From CAILZL01 sp035548495 (lineage in GTDB: Bacteria > Pseudomonadota > Gammaproteobacteria > Steroidobacterales > Steroidobacteraceae): a DNA stretch of 64,000 bases. Below, piece after piece: positions 1-8,767 of the stretch. The position numbers were made by a program, and so were the translations under genes. The DNA lies in the NCBI GenBank assembly GCA_035548495.1, contig DASZSV010000064.1, forward strand, positions 30,046-94,045, in the 5' to 3' direction. How positions within the stretch are numbered: the first letter of the stretch is position 1; each line of letters starts with the position of its first letter. The notes under the pieces are model-generated. The model had not been told where the DNA came from. It did not search any database and saw only the letters and a list, made by a program, of their open reading frames with translations.

Positions 1-1460
1 ATGCTCACGCTGGCATTGATTTCATACCCTGGTGGTTAAATCAGGTTAACTGGCTGGATCAGATCAACGGTACTCGTACGCTTGATGTGTTCGATGTGCA
101 TTCCTATTTCGGTGACAACATTGACACCAACGGATTCAGCAATCCACAACTGCGCACAGAAGTGAACAAGTACGTGCGCACTTACTGGGACCCGACCTAT
201 GCCAACGCTGGCTATGATCAGGACTGGATCACTACGACTCAGCCCAAACGCAACGTGACATTTCTGATACCACGTCTTAAAGCGTTAGTGAACGCCATCT
301 ATCCTGGCACACCACTCTCGTTCAGTGAGTGGGAATCGTTCTTTAATGAATGGGAATTTGCGACTGCGCTTTCCGATGCCGATGCGTATGGCGTCATGGG
401 TCGCGAGGGCTTGAGTTTCTCGACACGCTGGGGCGGACCCGATGCAACGGACAGCACCACTAACCAGCCGCATCCCAACTACTATTCATTTCAGTTGTAC
501 ACCAACTATGACGGTGCCGGTAACGGCTTTGGCTCGCTCTCGGTTTCTGATCAGAGCAACGTCAGTTCAGATGTGTTTGTCAGTTATGCCGCGCTGGATG
601 CAAGTGGTACCAAGCTGACCATCATGGTTCTCAATAAAGATGCGGGCAACGATGCCAATGTCACCTTCAACTTGAGTGGTTTCCATGCAACCAGTTACAG
701 CGCCTACACCGTCGCATCGACCGATCCAGCGCATATCATCACTTCGAGTTCAACTTCATGGAGTGCAACACAACGCTTTGCGGCCAATAGCATCACGCTG
801 CTGGTGGTGAACGGAAATCAACTTACGCAGCCCGCATCGGAATGGTATCTCAATCCCGATGACCTGATGATTCCTGCGTCGGGAACCGGTGTGTTGAATC
901 CAAAGATCATGAGCGGTACATCCAACGTTACGCTGAGTTCCGCCGTCTTCGATGCTTTTGAAGGCGCACCGGCTTGCAATGGCACGCTCACGCTCACCAA
1001 TCCAGTGATCACTCCAACCACGCCGGCAACCATCACTGTTAATCCCGGCAGCACGCAGGGCTTCTGCCACTACACGGTGACGGGCAACGATGGCACTTCA
1101 ACGCAAACTCAGGGCGGATGGATTGTCGTGGGCCAACGCGCCGCTACCTTTGCGAAATCAGGTGGCGATAATCAGACCGCAAATGCAGGAACCACTCTGC
1201 CACAAGCGCTCAGCGTCACGCTCTCGAATGTTCCTTCGGGTCTCTCGCTCGCGGGAGCAAGCGTACTATTCACTACTTCTGCAGGAACGGTTTCTAATGG
1301 TATAACCAGTGGCAGCAAGGTCATTGCGATCACCAACTCGTCTGGCGTGGCTTCAGTTACATTGACACTGCCATCGACACCCGGACCGGTAACCATCACC
1401 GCGAAGGATCAATTCGCGATGGGTGGAACGACCGTGACCTTCAATCAAGTGGCTAATTGA
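1..1460 (+). CDS. Glycoside hydrolase family 44 endoglucanase/xyloglucanase, C-terminal part (5' end outside window)
   Basis: The frame is open from base 3, so the N-terminal half lies outside the window. The visible start reads AHAGIDFIPWWLNQVNWLDQ and is followed by a VFDVHSYF stretch; both look like the second half of a GH44 TIM barrel. FSEWESF at about residues 107-113 and the following ADAYGVMGREG segment resemble the strand carrying the catalytic nucleophile. GH44 enzymes cut beta-1,4-glucans and xyloglucan internally. After the catalytic part and its beta-sandwich (to about residue 275) come roughly 200 residues of Thr/Ser/Val-rich Ig-like modules; the last one, starting near QTANAGTTLP, looks like a bacterial Ig-like fold. 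This architecture is usual for a secreted multidomain enzyme. It lies 87 bases before the GH2 gene on the same strand and probably belongs to the same locus. The family call rests on recognition of the sequence, not on a search. Confidence 0.8.
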   Translation, partial: AHAGIDFIPWWLNQVNWLDQINGTRTLDVFDVHSYFGDNIDTNGFSNPQLRTEVNKYVRTYWDPTYANAGYDQDWITTTQPKRNVTFLIPRLKALVNAIYPGTPLSFSEWESFFNEWEFATALSDADAYGVMGREGLSFSTRWGGPDATDSTTNQPHPNYYSFQLYTNYDGAGNGFGSLSVSDQSNVSSDVFVSYAALDASGTKLTIMVLNKDAGNDANVTFNLSGFHATSYSAYTVASTDPAHIITSSSTSWSATQRFAANSITLLVVNGNQLTQPASEWYLNPDDLMIPASGTGVLNPKIMSGTSNVTLSSAVFDAFEGAPACNGTLTLTNPVITPTTPATITVNPGSTQGFCHYTVTGNDGTSTQTQGGWIVVGQRAATFAKSGGDNQTANAGTTLPQALSVTLSNVPSGLSLAGASVLFTTSAGTVSNGITSGSKVIAITNSSGVASVTLTLPSTPGPVTITAKDQFAMGGTTVTFNQVAN

Positions 1461-1547
1461 TAAGTAGCAACACGATTGGCTTGAGTGATGTACTCGATCA
1501 ACAATAACCATGATTAACTTTATAACTTGATTCATTGGGGTTACAAC

Positions 1548-4076
1548 ATGTCTGAAGTCTCTCGTCGCGACGTTTTAAACGCGGGGCTGCTTGTTGCAGC
1601 CAGTTCTGTGATTTCCAACTCAGCGATTGCACGCGCTCAGAGACTGATGTCCGCAGAGGATACGACGACAATACGAACCTCTGGCTCCATTGCGCCGCGT
1701 GAACACCTGTTGTTCGACTTCGGATGGCGATTTCGTCATGGTCATGGCAGCGATCCGGCCAGAGATCTTGATTTTGGATTGGGTCAAAGTGATTTCAGCA
1801 AGACAGGCGACTTCCACTTTGCAAAGACAGGATACGACGTCACTGATTGGCGTGAGCTCAACCTGCCACATGACTGGGCAATCGAGTTGCCATTTGTGCG
1901 TGACGATACGGGCAATGGCGATAGTCAATTGCGTTCACATGGTTACAAGCCGCTGGGACGCCGCTATCCGGAAAACAGTGTCGGCTGGTATCGACGTGAA
2001 TTTGAAATCCCTGCCAGCGATGCAGGACGTCGCATCTGGGTTGAATTCGATGGGGCATTTCGTGACACCTTGTTATTTGTAAATGGCAGTTTCGTGGGAC
2101 GTCACGATCACGGCTATACACCGTTTCGTTTCGATATCACCGATTTCCTGAATTACGGCGGCACCAACGTCATCGTTGCACGTGTTGATGCCAGTTTCGG
2201 TGATGGCTGGTTCTATGAAGGTGCCGGTATCTATCGTCATGTGTGGTTGTTGAAGACGGATGCTGTCCATCTCACGCGCTGGGAAAGCGTGGTGCGCTCG
2301 GAAGTCACGAACGATGCGGCAACGCTGACCCTGGTTTCGCAGGTATCCAATGACACCGCGGAACAAGTGCCTGCTGTGGTGAAGTGGCAGATAATGGATG
2401 CGAGCGGCACCGTGGTGACATCGGCACAATCATCAGAACAATTAGTACCTGCAGAAGGAAGTGGCCATTTCTCCGTTAACGTCACGGTACCCAAGCCCGC
2501 ACTGTGGTCGCCCGATACACCCAATCTATATACTGCGTTAGTCACGGTAGAAACCAATGCCACCATTCGTGATGGCGAACGTATTGAATTTGGCATTCGC
2601 TTAACAAGATTTGATGCCGATGAAGGTTTCTTTCTAAACGGCGAGCATCTGAAGGTTAAGGGTGTCTGCAATCATCAGGATCATGCTGGCGTTGGCGCCG
2701 CCCTGCCCGATCATCTTCAGGCATTCCGTATTGGTGTGATGCAGGAGATGGGCTGCAACGCCATTCGCACCTCTCATAACATGCCGACGCCAGAATTGAT
2801 TGAGGCGTGTGATCGCATGGGCATGATGGTGCTGTGCGAAACACGGCAACTCAGTTCCAGTGTTGAAGGCCTGGCTCAACTCGAAACGATGATTAAGCGT
2901 TTTCGCAATTCACCCGCGGTCATCATGTGGTCCATTGGTAATGAGGAATGGCAATTGCAAAAACCCATGGCCGCACAAGGTGCGCGAATAGCAGCGAGCA
3001 TGGTTGATGTATGTCATCGACTTGATCCGACACGCAAGGTCACGGTCGCCGATAACGGTGACAATCTGCAAGGCGTTGCGGATGCCGTCGACGTGGTTGG
3101 CTTTAATTACAATCCGCCTCTCGCCGACAAGTTTCACGAAAAGTTTCCCAAGCGCCCGATCATCCATACCGAAATATCAAGTGCGATTGCCACGCGGGGT
3201 GAATACGTTACTGACCCTGTACACAATCTGGTGAACAGTTACGACGGCGTGGTGTCATGGGGTCAACGTCCCGAAGAATGGTGGAAGTGGCAAATGGAGC
3301 GCAAGTGGAGCGCCGGTGGATTCGCATGGACGGGCTTTGATTATCGTGGCGAGCCCACTCCCTATGGCTGGCCTTCCATCAATTCGCAATTCGGCATCGT
3401 CGATATGTGCGGTTTCCCCAAAGACTACTTTTATTATTATCAGGCGTGGTGGACCAACAAACCCGTTCTGCATCTATTCCCCCATTGGAATTGGACGGGC
3501 AAGGAAGGCAAGGAAATCTCTGTGTGGGTGTATTCCAACCTGGACGAAGTTGAGTTGATCGTGAATGGCAAGACGATGGGTCGCAAGGTCATGCCGCAAT
3601 TTGGTCATGTTGAATGGAAGGCAACTTATGAGCCTGGATACATTGAAGCGCGTGGCTTCAAGAATGGCAAGCTTGTACTGACAGAACGTCACGAAACAAC
3701 TGGCGCCCCCGCCACCATCCAGCTATCTGCTGATCGAATCAAGATTAACGCCGATGGTGAAGATATTGCGATACTGAAAGTTGAAGTATTGGACAGCAAA
3801 GGACGCGCTGTGCCCACTGCAAATAACCGGATTGCTTTCGAAGTACTGGGTGCCGGCAAGTTGATAGGTGTCGGCAATGGCGACCCCAACTGTCTCGAAA
3901 GCGATCAAGCCTCGCAGCGATCCTTGTTCAATGGACTGGCACAAGCGCTGGTTCAATCGAGCAAACAACCGGGACCGATTATCGTTCAGGCAAGCAGCCA
4001 TGATGGATCAACACTGAAGCCGGGGCGAATCATGATTAACAGCATTCCAGCAAGCGCACGACTCTGCGTTGCCTGA
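1548..4076 (+). CDS. Tat-exported glycoside hydrolase family 2 (beta-galactosidase-like)
   Basis: This 842-residue protein has the GH2 order: sugar-binding sandwich (about 60-230), immunoglobulin-like domain (about 230-345), TIM barrel (about 345-650) and C-terminal sandwich domains. The barrel shows SIGNEEW, giving Glu466 as the acid/base, and IHTEISS, giving Glu542 as the likely nucleophile. It also has a GGFAWTGFDYRGEP motif typical of bacterial beta-galactosidase-like GH2 enzymes. The N-terminus MSEVSRRDVLNAGLL carries a twin-arginine signal, so the protein should be exported folded. ATG 1548 is chosen over the TTG at 1527 because GGGG lies 8 bases upstream and the signal peptide starts there. 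Located between GH44 and GH29, it could remove galactose from xyloglucan side chains. GH2 also includes mannosidases and glucuronidases, so the substrate is inferred. Confidence 0.88.
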   Translation: MSEVSRRDVLNAGLLVAASSVISNSAIARAQRLMSAEDTTTIRTSGSIAPREHLLFDFGWRFRHGHGSDPARDLDFGLGQSDFSKTGDFHFAKTGYDVTDWRELNLPHDWAIELPFVRDDTGNGDSQLRSHGYKPLGRRYPENSVGWYRREFEIPASDAGRRIWVEFDGAFRDTLLFVNGSFVGRHDHGYTPFRFDITDFLNYGGTNVIVARVDASFGDGWFYEGAGIYRHVWLLKTDAVHLTRWESVVRSEVTNDAATLTLVSQVSNDTAEQVPAVVKWQIMDASGTVVTSAQSSEQLVPAEGSGHFSVNVTVPKPALWSPDTPNLYTALVTVETNATIRDGERIEFGIRLTRFDADEGFFLNGEHLKVKGVCNHQDHAGVGAALPDHLQAFRIGVMQEMGCNAIRTSHNMPTPELIEACDRMGMMVLCETRQLSSSVEGLAQLETMIKRFRNSPAVIMWSIGNEEWQLQKPMAAQGARIAASMVDVCHRLDPTRKVTVADNGDNLQGVADAVDVVGFNYNPPLADKFHEKFPKRPIIHTEISSAIATRGEYVTDPVHNLVNSYDGVVSWGQRPEEWWKWQMERKWSAGGFAWTGFDYRGEPTPYGWPSINSQFGIVDMCGFPKDYFYYYQAWWTNKPVLHLFPHWNWTGKEGKEISVWVYSNLDEVELIVNGKTMGRKVMPQFGHVEWKATYEPGYIEARGFKNGKLVLTERHETTGAPATIQLSADRIKINADGEDIAILKVEVLDSKGRAVPTANNRIAFEVLGAGKLIGVGNGDPNCLESDQASQRSLFNGLAQALVQSSKQPGPIIVQASSHDGSTLKPGRIMINSIPASARLCVA

Positions 4077-4176
4077 CATGATGCAGTTCAACTACGATGC
4101 AGCGCCACGATGACTCGGTCCTGAATTCACCATGTAGCAATGCAGTTGCCCAACTCATCAACACTCGAGAAAGCAC

Positions 4177-5754
4177 ATGATATCCCATAGCAAACGCGAA
4201 TTACTGAAGCTCCCATTGTTTGCTGCATTGAGTGCGGCATCCGTTGCATCCGCCGAAGAGCACGACTGCAAGCCAGACGGTACGGGTTATCCACCCGCTA
4301 ATTATGATCTGCCAATCACTGACGGCCCCTTCGACGCAACCGTGGAATCCTTGAAACAATATCAGGCACCGCAATGGTTCCGTGATGCCAAGTTTGGCAT
4401 CTGGGCGCACTGGGGTCCGCAGGCCGTGCCCCGACAGGGCGATTGGTACGCCCGCTTCATGTATGTGCCGGGTCATCCACATTACGATCATCACCTTAAA
4501 AATTATGGACACCCCTCCGAGTTTGGTTACAAAGATATTATTCCATTATGGACGGCTGAGAAGTTTGATCCCGAAGCGTTGATGGACAAATACGTCGCTG
4601 CGGGAGCCAGGTATTTTGTGTCGATGGGTGTGCATCACGACAATTTTGATTTATGGAAATCCACGCATCATCGCTGGAATGCGGTGGCCATGGGACCCAA
4701 ACGCGATATCGTCGGTCTGTGGAGTACGGCGGCAAAGCAACGGGGCTTACGATTTGGTGTGTCAGAACATCTTGGCGCCAGTCACAACTGGTGGTGGCCC
4801 AGTCATCAATACGATCAGTTCTGGCCCAAGCTGGGCGTTGACTATGATGGCGCCGATCCAAAGTACGCCGACTTGTATCACCCCAAGCACAATGAACCCT
4901 TCACCAATAAACCCGGCACCTGGTACACCAATAATCCCAAATATCACCAAGTGTGGTTCAACCGCATTCGCGATCTCGTCGATTCGTATGAGCCGGATCT
5001 TCTTTACTCCGATGGTGGCGTGCCATTTGGTATTGTCGGACGTTCGCTGCTGGCTCATCTGTACAACAGCAGCGTGAAGCGCAACAGCAAAGTCGAGGCT
5101 GTATATAACTGCAAAGATCTTGGCTCAGGTGAATTCCATCGTGAATGGTGTGTGCAAGATGTTGAACGCGGCGTACTGAAAGGTATCAATCCACTGCCCT
5201 GGCAAACCGATACGTCGAATGGTGACTGGTTTTACAGCGATGGCTATCGCTACAAGACGACTGCCGAGGTGATCACGATGCTGGCAGACATCGTCAGCAA
5301 GAATGGCAATCTGTTGCTGAACGTGGTGCTGTATCCCGATGGCAGCTTGCCGCCGGAGTCTGAACAACTGTTGCAGGAATTGAAACCGTGGATGAAGGTT
5401 AACGCTGAAGCCATTCATGGCACGCGTCCATGGAAAATATTCGGTGAAGGTCCGACCGAAGCCGCAGCGGGCGCCTTTAAAGAAAGCGCCACCTATACCG
5501 CCAGCGACATTCGCTTTACCACACGCGATGACAAGCTCTATGCCATCACGTTGGGAGAACCTGCTGGCAATGTATCCATTGCTTCGCTGGCACGTGCGAA
5601 TGCTTATGAACATCGTCGGGTACATCGTGTGGAATTACTGGGTGTAGCGCGGCCATTGAAGTTTCATCAAGACGATCAAGCGCTGATTATCGACGTGCCA
5701 TCGATGCTGCCATCACGTTACGGCAGTGCATTTCGAATTTCGTTCGCGAGCTGA
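4177..5754 (+). CDS. Secreted alpha-L-fucosidase, glycoside hydrolase family 29
   Basis: The protein has 525 residues. Its N-terminus (KRELLKLPLFAALSAASVASA) is a signal peptide. The catalytic barrel begins with QWFRDAKFGIWAHWGPQ and contains GARYFVSMGVHHDNFDLW and a YEPDLLYSDGG segment. Asp279 in that last motif matches the GH29 nucleophile position. The C-terminal part (from about 425) is a small beta-domain, as usual in the family. The enzyme releases alpha-linked L-fucose by a retaining mechanism, probably in the periplasm. Next to GH44 and GH2 it would suit fucosylated xyloglucan, where fucose is linked to galactose. The gene is 100 bases downstream of GH2 on the same strand and no terminator is visible between them, so one transcript is plausible. 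Confidence 0.9.
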   Translation: MISHSKRELLKLPLFAALSAASVASAEEHDCKPDGTGYPPANYDLPITDGPFDATVESLKQYQAPQWFRDAKFGIWAHWGPQAVPRQGDWYARFMYVPGHPHYDHHLKNYGHPSEFGYKDIIPLWTAEKFDPEALMDKYVAAGARYFVSMGVHHDNFDLWKSTHHRWNAVAMGPKRDIVGLWSTAAKQRGLRFGVSEHLGASHNWWWPSHQYDQFWPKLGVDYDGADPKYADLYHPKHNEPFTNKPGTWYTNNPKYHQVWFNRIRDLVDSYEPDLLYSDGGVPFGIVGRSLLAHLYNSSVKRNSKVEAVYNCKDLGSGEFHREWCVQDVERGVLKGINPLPWQTDTSNGDWFYSDGYRYKTTAEVITMLADIVSKNGNLLLNVVLYPDGSLPPESEQLLQELKPWMKVNAEAIHGTRPWKIFGEGPTEAAAGAFKESATYTASDIRFTTRDDKLYAITLGEPAGNVSIASLARANAYEHRRVHRVELLGVARPLKFHQDDQALIIDVPSMLPSRYGSAFRISFAS

Positions 5755-5783
5755 TCCTCGTGACACGCGATAACAGATCTGCC

Positions 5784-6656
5784 TCACTCGCATCCCTGGC
5801 TACGTGCCTGTGATGCCCAGTCAATGGCCCCGCTGATCAGCTTGAGATGCAATGGTTCAGCATAGGTTTCTGCCTTGTGACCCAGGGCCGAAAAGAACAC
5901 ACGACCACGTCCAATGCATCGTGTCCAGATAACAGGATGCGTGCCCATCACCTGTTCCGGTGCGGGGTGATAGGTGTTTTCATCAAGGACTGCAAGAATG
6001 TGCGTGTGATACCCGGTCGGCACGCGATCAAATGCATACCACTCTTCCGTACGCCGCCATTCAGCAGGCAGATCACGAGTTGCCGGATTGCTGCCATCCT
6101 TAATCCGGATGACGCCAGATTGAAACTGATTCGGTGAATAGGTGTGGCCAATGAATTGTGCACCCAACATGACATTCACATACCACTGCCAATCGTAATG
6201 AGGGTCACCGCCAGAACCATGCAACGCGACCACGCCACCGCCGGACTCAATCCACTGCTTGAATGCTGTGCGCTGTTCGGGCAGAAAGACATTGCCGCTG
6301 ATGCTGTTCAATACGACGACATCAAACCGGGATAGTTGTTTTCGATTGAAGACTGCGGCGTTCTCGGTCACATACACATCCCAGTTCTTTCCCGTGACAA
6401 TTTCTGACAGAGCAGCATTTGCCGCCTTATTCTGGTCATCGTCACGAAAGCCGTTGGTTTTACCGAACACCAGAACGGCGCGTTGCTTGTGAAACACCGG
6501 TAACACAGGCGCCTGATGGTCCATCACTGGCGTGGGCCAGTATTTCGGATCCTTTACAAACGGTGCCGGGCCGGACTTGTTTGCCGTTAGAGCAGCAGGT
6601 GTTTCAGCGATGGCATTTGCACCAATTAGCGCGACTATCATCAATAGATACTTCAT
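5784..6656 (-). CDS. ThuA-like domain protein, secreted
   Basis: This 290-residue protein has a short signal peptide (MKYLLMIVALIGANAIA). The remainder is a ThuA-like glutamine-amidotransferase-type fold, with RAVLVFGKTNGFRDD at the start and FKQWIESGGGVVALHGSGG in the centre. A GRVFFSALGHKAETY motif lies near the C-terminus. ThuA-family proteins take part in trehalose and other sugar utilisation, and some act on 3-keto-glycosides. Many secreted copies in polysaccharide degraders have no assigned reaction. It is convergent with the GH29 gene (29 bases between stops), so it is probably expressed separately. The family is clear; the substrate is unknown. Confidence 0.8.
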   Translation of the reverse strand: MKYLLMIVALIGANAIAETPAALTANKSGPAPFVKDPKYWPTPVMDHQAPVLPVFHKQRAVLVFGKTNGFRDDDQNKAANAALSEIVTGKNWDVYVTENAAVFNRKQLSRFDVVVLNSISGNVFLPEQRTAFKQWIESGGGVVALHGSGGDPHYDWQWYVNVMLGAQFIGHTYSPNQFQSGVIRIKDGSNPATRDLPAEWRRTEEWYAFDRVPTGYHTHILAVLDENTYHPAPEQVMGTHPVIWTRCIGRGRVFFSALGHKAETYAEPLHLKLISGAIDWASQARSQGCE

Positions 6657-6725
6657 CTTTATGGCCCCTGTAATGTGATATCCATAAATATGGAATTTCC
6701 GGAATTGAACTTGATGCGAATTGAT

Positions 6726-7190
6726 CTAATGCGTTGTGTCTGTTGCGCCCATCGGCTTCACTACCGGTGAATACTCACATCGAACGCCACGTACAGCAGC
6801 GGCAATGCAATCCATGGATTCGAAATCCTTTGCATTAGTTGAGTCCGGCGGGACAAAAGCAACTAATCCGTTGGGATTGTCCCGACACTGGAATTCCACT
6901 ACGTAGCGACGACGAATTTTCTCGCGGCCGACAATGCGCGCCTGCAGAACACCACAAGTTATTCAGCTGTGTTTTGAACCAGGATATATCTGGGTTTGGT
7001 ATACGGTTGCGTAACTTCAGTGACAGCATGCTCAACACAAGGAATCGCTGAAGCTGAACCATCAGCGACACCAACGTCCTTTGTAACTCGGAACAACTAA
7101 TACAGCAATCAACAGCACCTTCACGGTGCTCTGATTGCAAAACAAGACAGATGAAATGGCAAAGCAGGATAGTGGCACGACTTGCTCTCC
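6726..7190 (-). pseudogene. Decayed relic of the cysteine-rich three-repeat protein encoded at 55841-56812
   Basis: On the minus strand, one frame ending at a TAG (6726-6728) reads ARIVGREKIRRRYVVEFQC and then NGLVAFVP...ESMDCIAAAVRGVRC. This parallels FRLIGRESVDKRYVVELQC...GLVAFIP...EAIDCDAAAEQQIQC in the last repeat of the intact protein. Upstream the frame is broken: a stop precedes ITCGVLQ, and homology continues in another frame as QPYTKPRYILVQNTAE. That segment aligns residue for residue with the KPVTKQILLDALKSYD linker of the intact protein. It keeps the 9-residue spacing from the preceding cysteine. Fainter traces (a VVPLSCFA stretch) reach about 7190. No start codon or signal peptide remains. 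The relic is therefore a truncated, frameshifted paralogue. Its position just downstream of the halogenase array suggests the protein was once part of that locus. Confidence 0.75.
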
Positions 7191-7276
7191 GGTCAAATCA
7201 TATTGGCAACAGTGCTATCGTCATGATCTACTGCTTAACACACTGCTTGCGTATACCGCCTCACGGGAATGGGACA

Positions 7277-8767
7277 TTACAACGATGCAAGATACTGTTC
7301 GTGATCAGGAAGAGATTGAGCATGCTTCCGTATCTCTTGCCTTAACGCAAGAATGGCATGAAGCATCTGGTCCTGCGGAATGCTGTTGGCAACTGGATCA
7401 TAGGTCTCCGGCACCAGTCCCTGGCCCAGCATCACCGCAAGCCAGCTGCTCTCAGTGAACATTTCGTCTTTGAACCTGAATATCCGTCCACCGTCTCGAA
7501 ACAATTCAATCTTCTGGCCAAGACTATCCGGAACAGGCATGGCGCGACAGCGCCGCCAGAATGGTGAGTCGTCACGCTCGGTAAGCTTGTAGTGAAGGAT
7601 AATAAAATCACGGATCTGCTCGTATTCCAGAATGCTCGATTTGTTGAATTCATCACGCAGCGCTGGATTGAACGACTTGTCCGGAAACAACAGAATCAGG
7701 CGGGCTATCCCGGTCTGAACAAGGTGAATGCTGGTCGACTCCAGCGGCTCGATGAAGCCCCCTGCCAACCCGATAGCAACGACATTCCGCTCCCACAGCT
7801 TGTGACGGTGCCCGGCCACGAAGCGGATGAAGCGAGGTTCGCCAGTGATCTCGCCCTCGATAGTCTCACGCAGGCGTCTTTCCGCCGCTTCGTCATCAAG
7901 CTCGGCACTCGAGTACACGTAACCATTACCGAGCCTGTGGCGCAAAGGAATACGCCAACGCCAGCCGGCATGGTCTGCTATCGCACGTGTATACGGTGGC
8001 AGCGATCCGGGATTCGCACAAGGTAGCGCTACAGCACGATCGCATGGCAGCCAGTGGGTCCAGTCTTCGTAACCGACCCCAACCGCTCCATTAATCAGCA
8101 CTCCGCGGAAACCGCTGCAATCGATAAACAGGTCGCCTTCCACTCGTCGGCCATCTTTGAGCACGACAGAAGCGACAAAGCCATCTTCTCGCTGCTCGGC
8201 ATGAGAAACGATACCATCGATGCGGTGCACGCCCCGACCTTCGGAATAGCTGCGCAGATAACGGGCATACAGTTGTGCATCTATGTGATACGCATAGCGA
8301 ATTGTCGAGCCCAAGCCCCGGGTAGCGGAGCCCACTGCAAATCGATTCAACATCGCAGCTACTGCGCTTACGTTGTACTCCCCGATATCGCCCACCTTCT
8401 TTGCAGCCGCTTTGAGTCTTAACCACATCTGGTGAAATTTCACTTCTGGTCTATCTATCCCGTAAGAACCGAAAGGATGAATGTAGCTGTCGCCGAGTCG
8501 CCCCCAATCGTCGAATTTGATCCCCAGCTTGAATGTCCCTTGAGTTGCGCGCAGCAGATCAGCCTCGTCGAGCCCCAGGAGCGAATTGAATGTATGAATT
8601 GTCGGAATCGTGGCTTCCCCAACACCAATTGTGCCGATATCGGAAGACTCTATAAGGGTGATCGAGACCTGCTCACGGTCAAGCATCCGCGAGAGGGCTG
8701 CAGCGCACATCCATCCGGAAGTACCCCCGCCCAGGATCACGACCCTCCTAACTGGATCACGCGTCAT
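7277..8767 (-). CDS. Flavin-dependent tryptophan-halogenase-family protein 1
   Basis: The protein has 496 residues. It opens with the FAD-binding GGGTSGWM motif (13-20) and GVGEATIP (48-55). Lys80 in TFKLGIKF matches the essential lysine (Lys79 of PrnA/RebH) that carries the chloramine or hypohalous acid. GWRWRIPL matches the WxWxIP flavin-halogenase signature that suppresses monooxygenase activity. EPLESTSIHL carries the conserved glutamate. The family oxidises halide with FADH2 and O2 to halogenate aromatic rings, and it needs a separate flavin reductase, which is not visible here. The ATG overlaps the stop of the upstream halogenase (ATGA at 8764-8767), so translation is coupled. As the last of three tandem copies downstream of a TonB receptor, it resembles uncharacterised halogenases of Caulobacter and Xanthomonas. 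Whether it halogenates tryptophan is unknown. Confidence 0.9.
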   Translation of the reverse strand: MTRDPVRRVVILGGGTSGWMCAAALSRMLDREQVSITLIESSDIGTIGVGEATIPTIHTFNSLLGLDEADLLRATQGTFKLGIKFDDWGRLGDSYIHPFGSYGIDRPEVKFHQMWLRLKAAAKKVGDIGEYNVSAVAAMLNRFAVGSATRGLGSTIRYAYHIDAQLYARYLRSYSEGRGVHRIDGIVSHAEQREDGFVASVVLKDGRRVEGDLFIDCSGFRGVLINGAVGVGYEDWTHWLPCDRAVALPCANPGSLPPYTRAIADHAGWRWRIPLRHRLGNGYVYSSAELDDEAAERRLRETIEGEITGEPRFIRFVAGHRHKLWERNVVAIGLAGGFIEPLESTSIHLVQTGIARLILLFPDKSFNPALRDEFNKSSILEYEQIRDFIILHYKLTERDDSPFWRRCRAMPVPDSLGQKIELFRDGGRIFRFKDEMFTESSWLAVMLGQGLVPETYDPVANSIPQDQMLHAILALRQEIRKHAQSLPDHEQYLASL

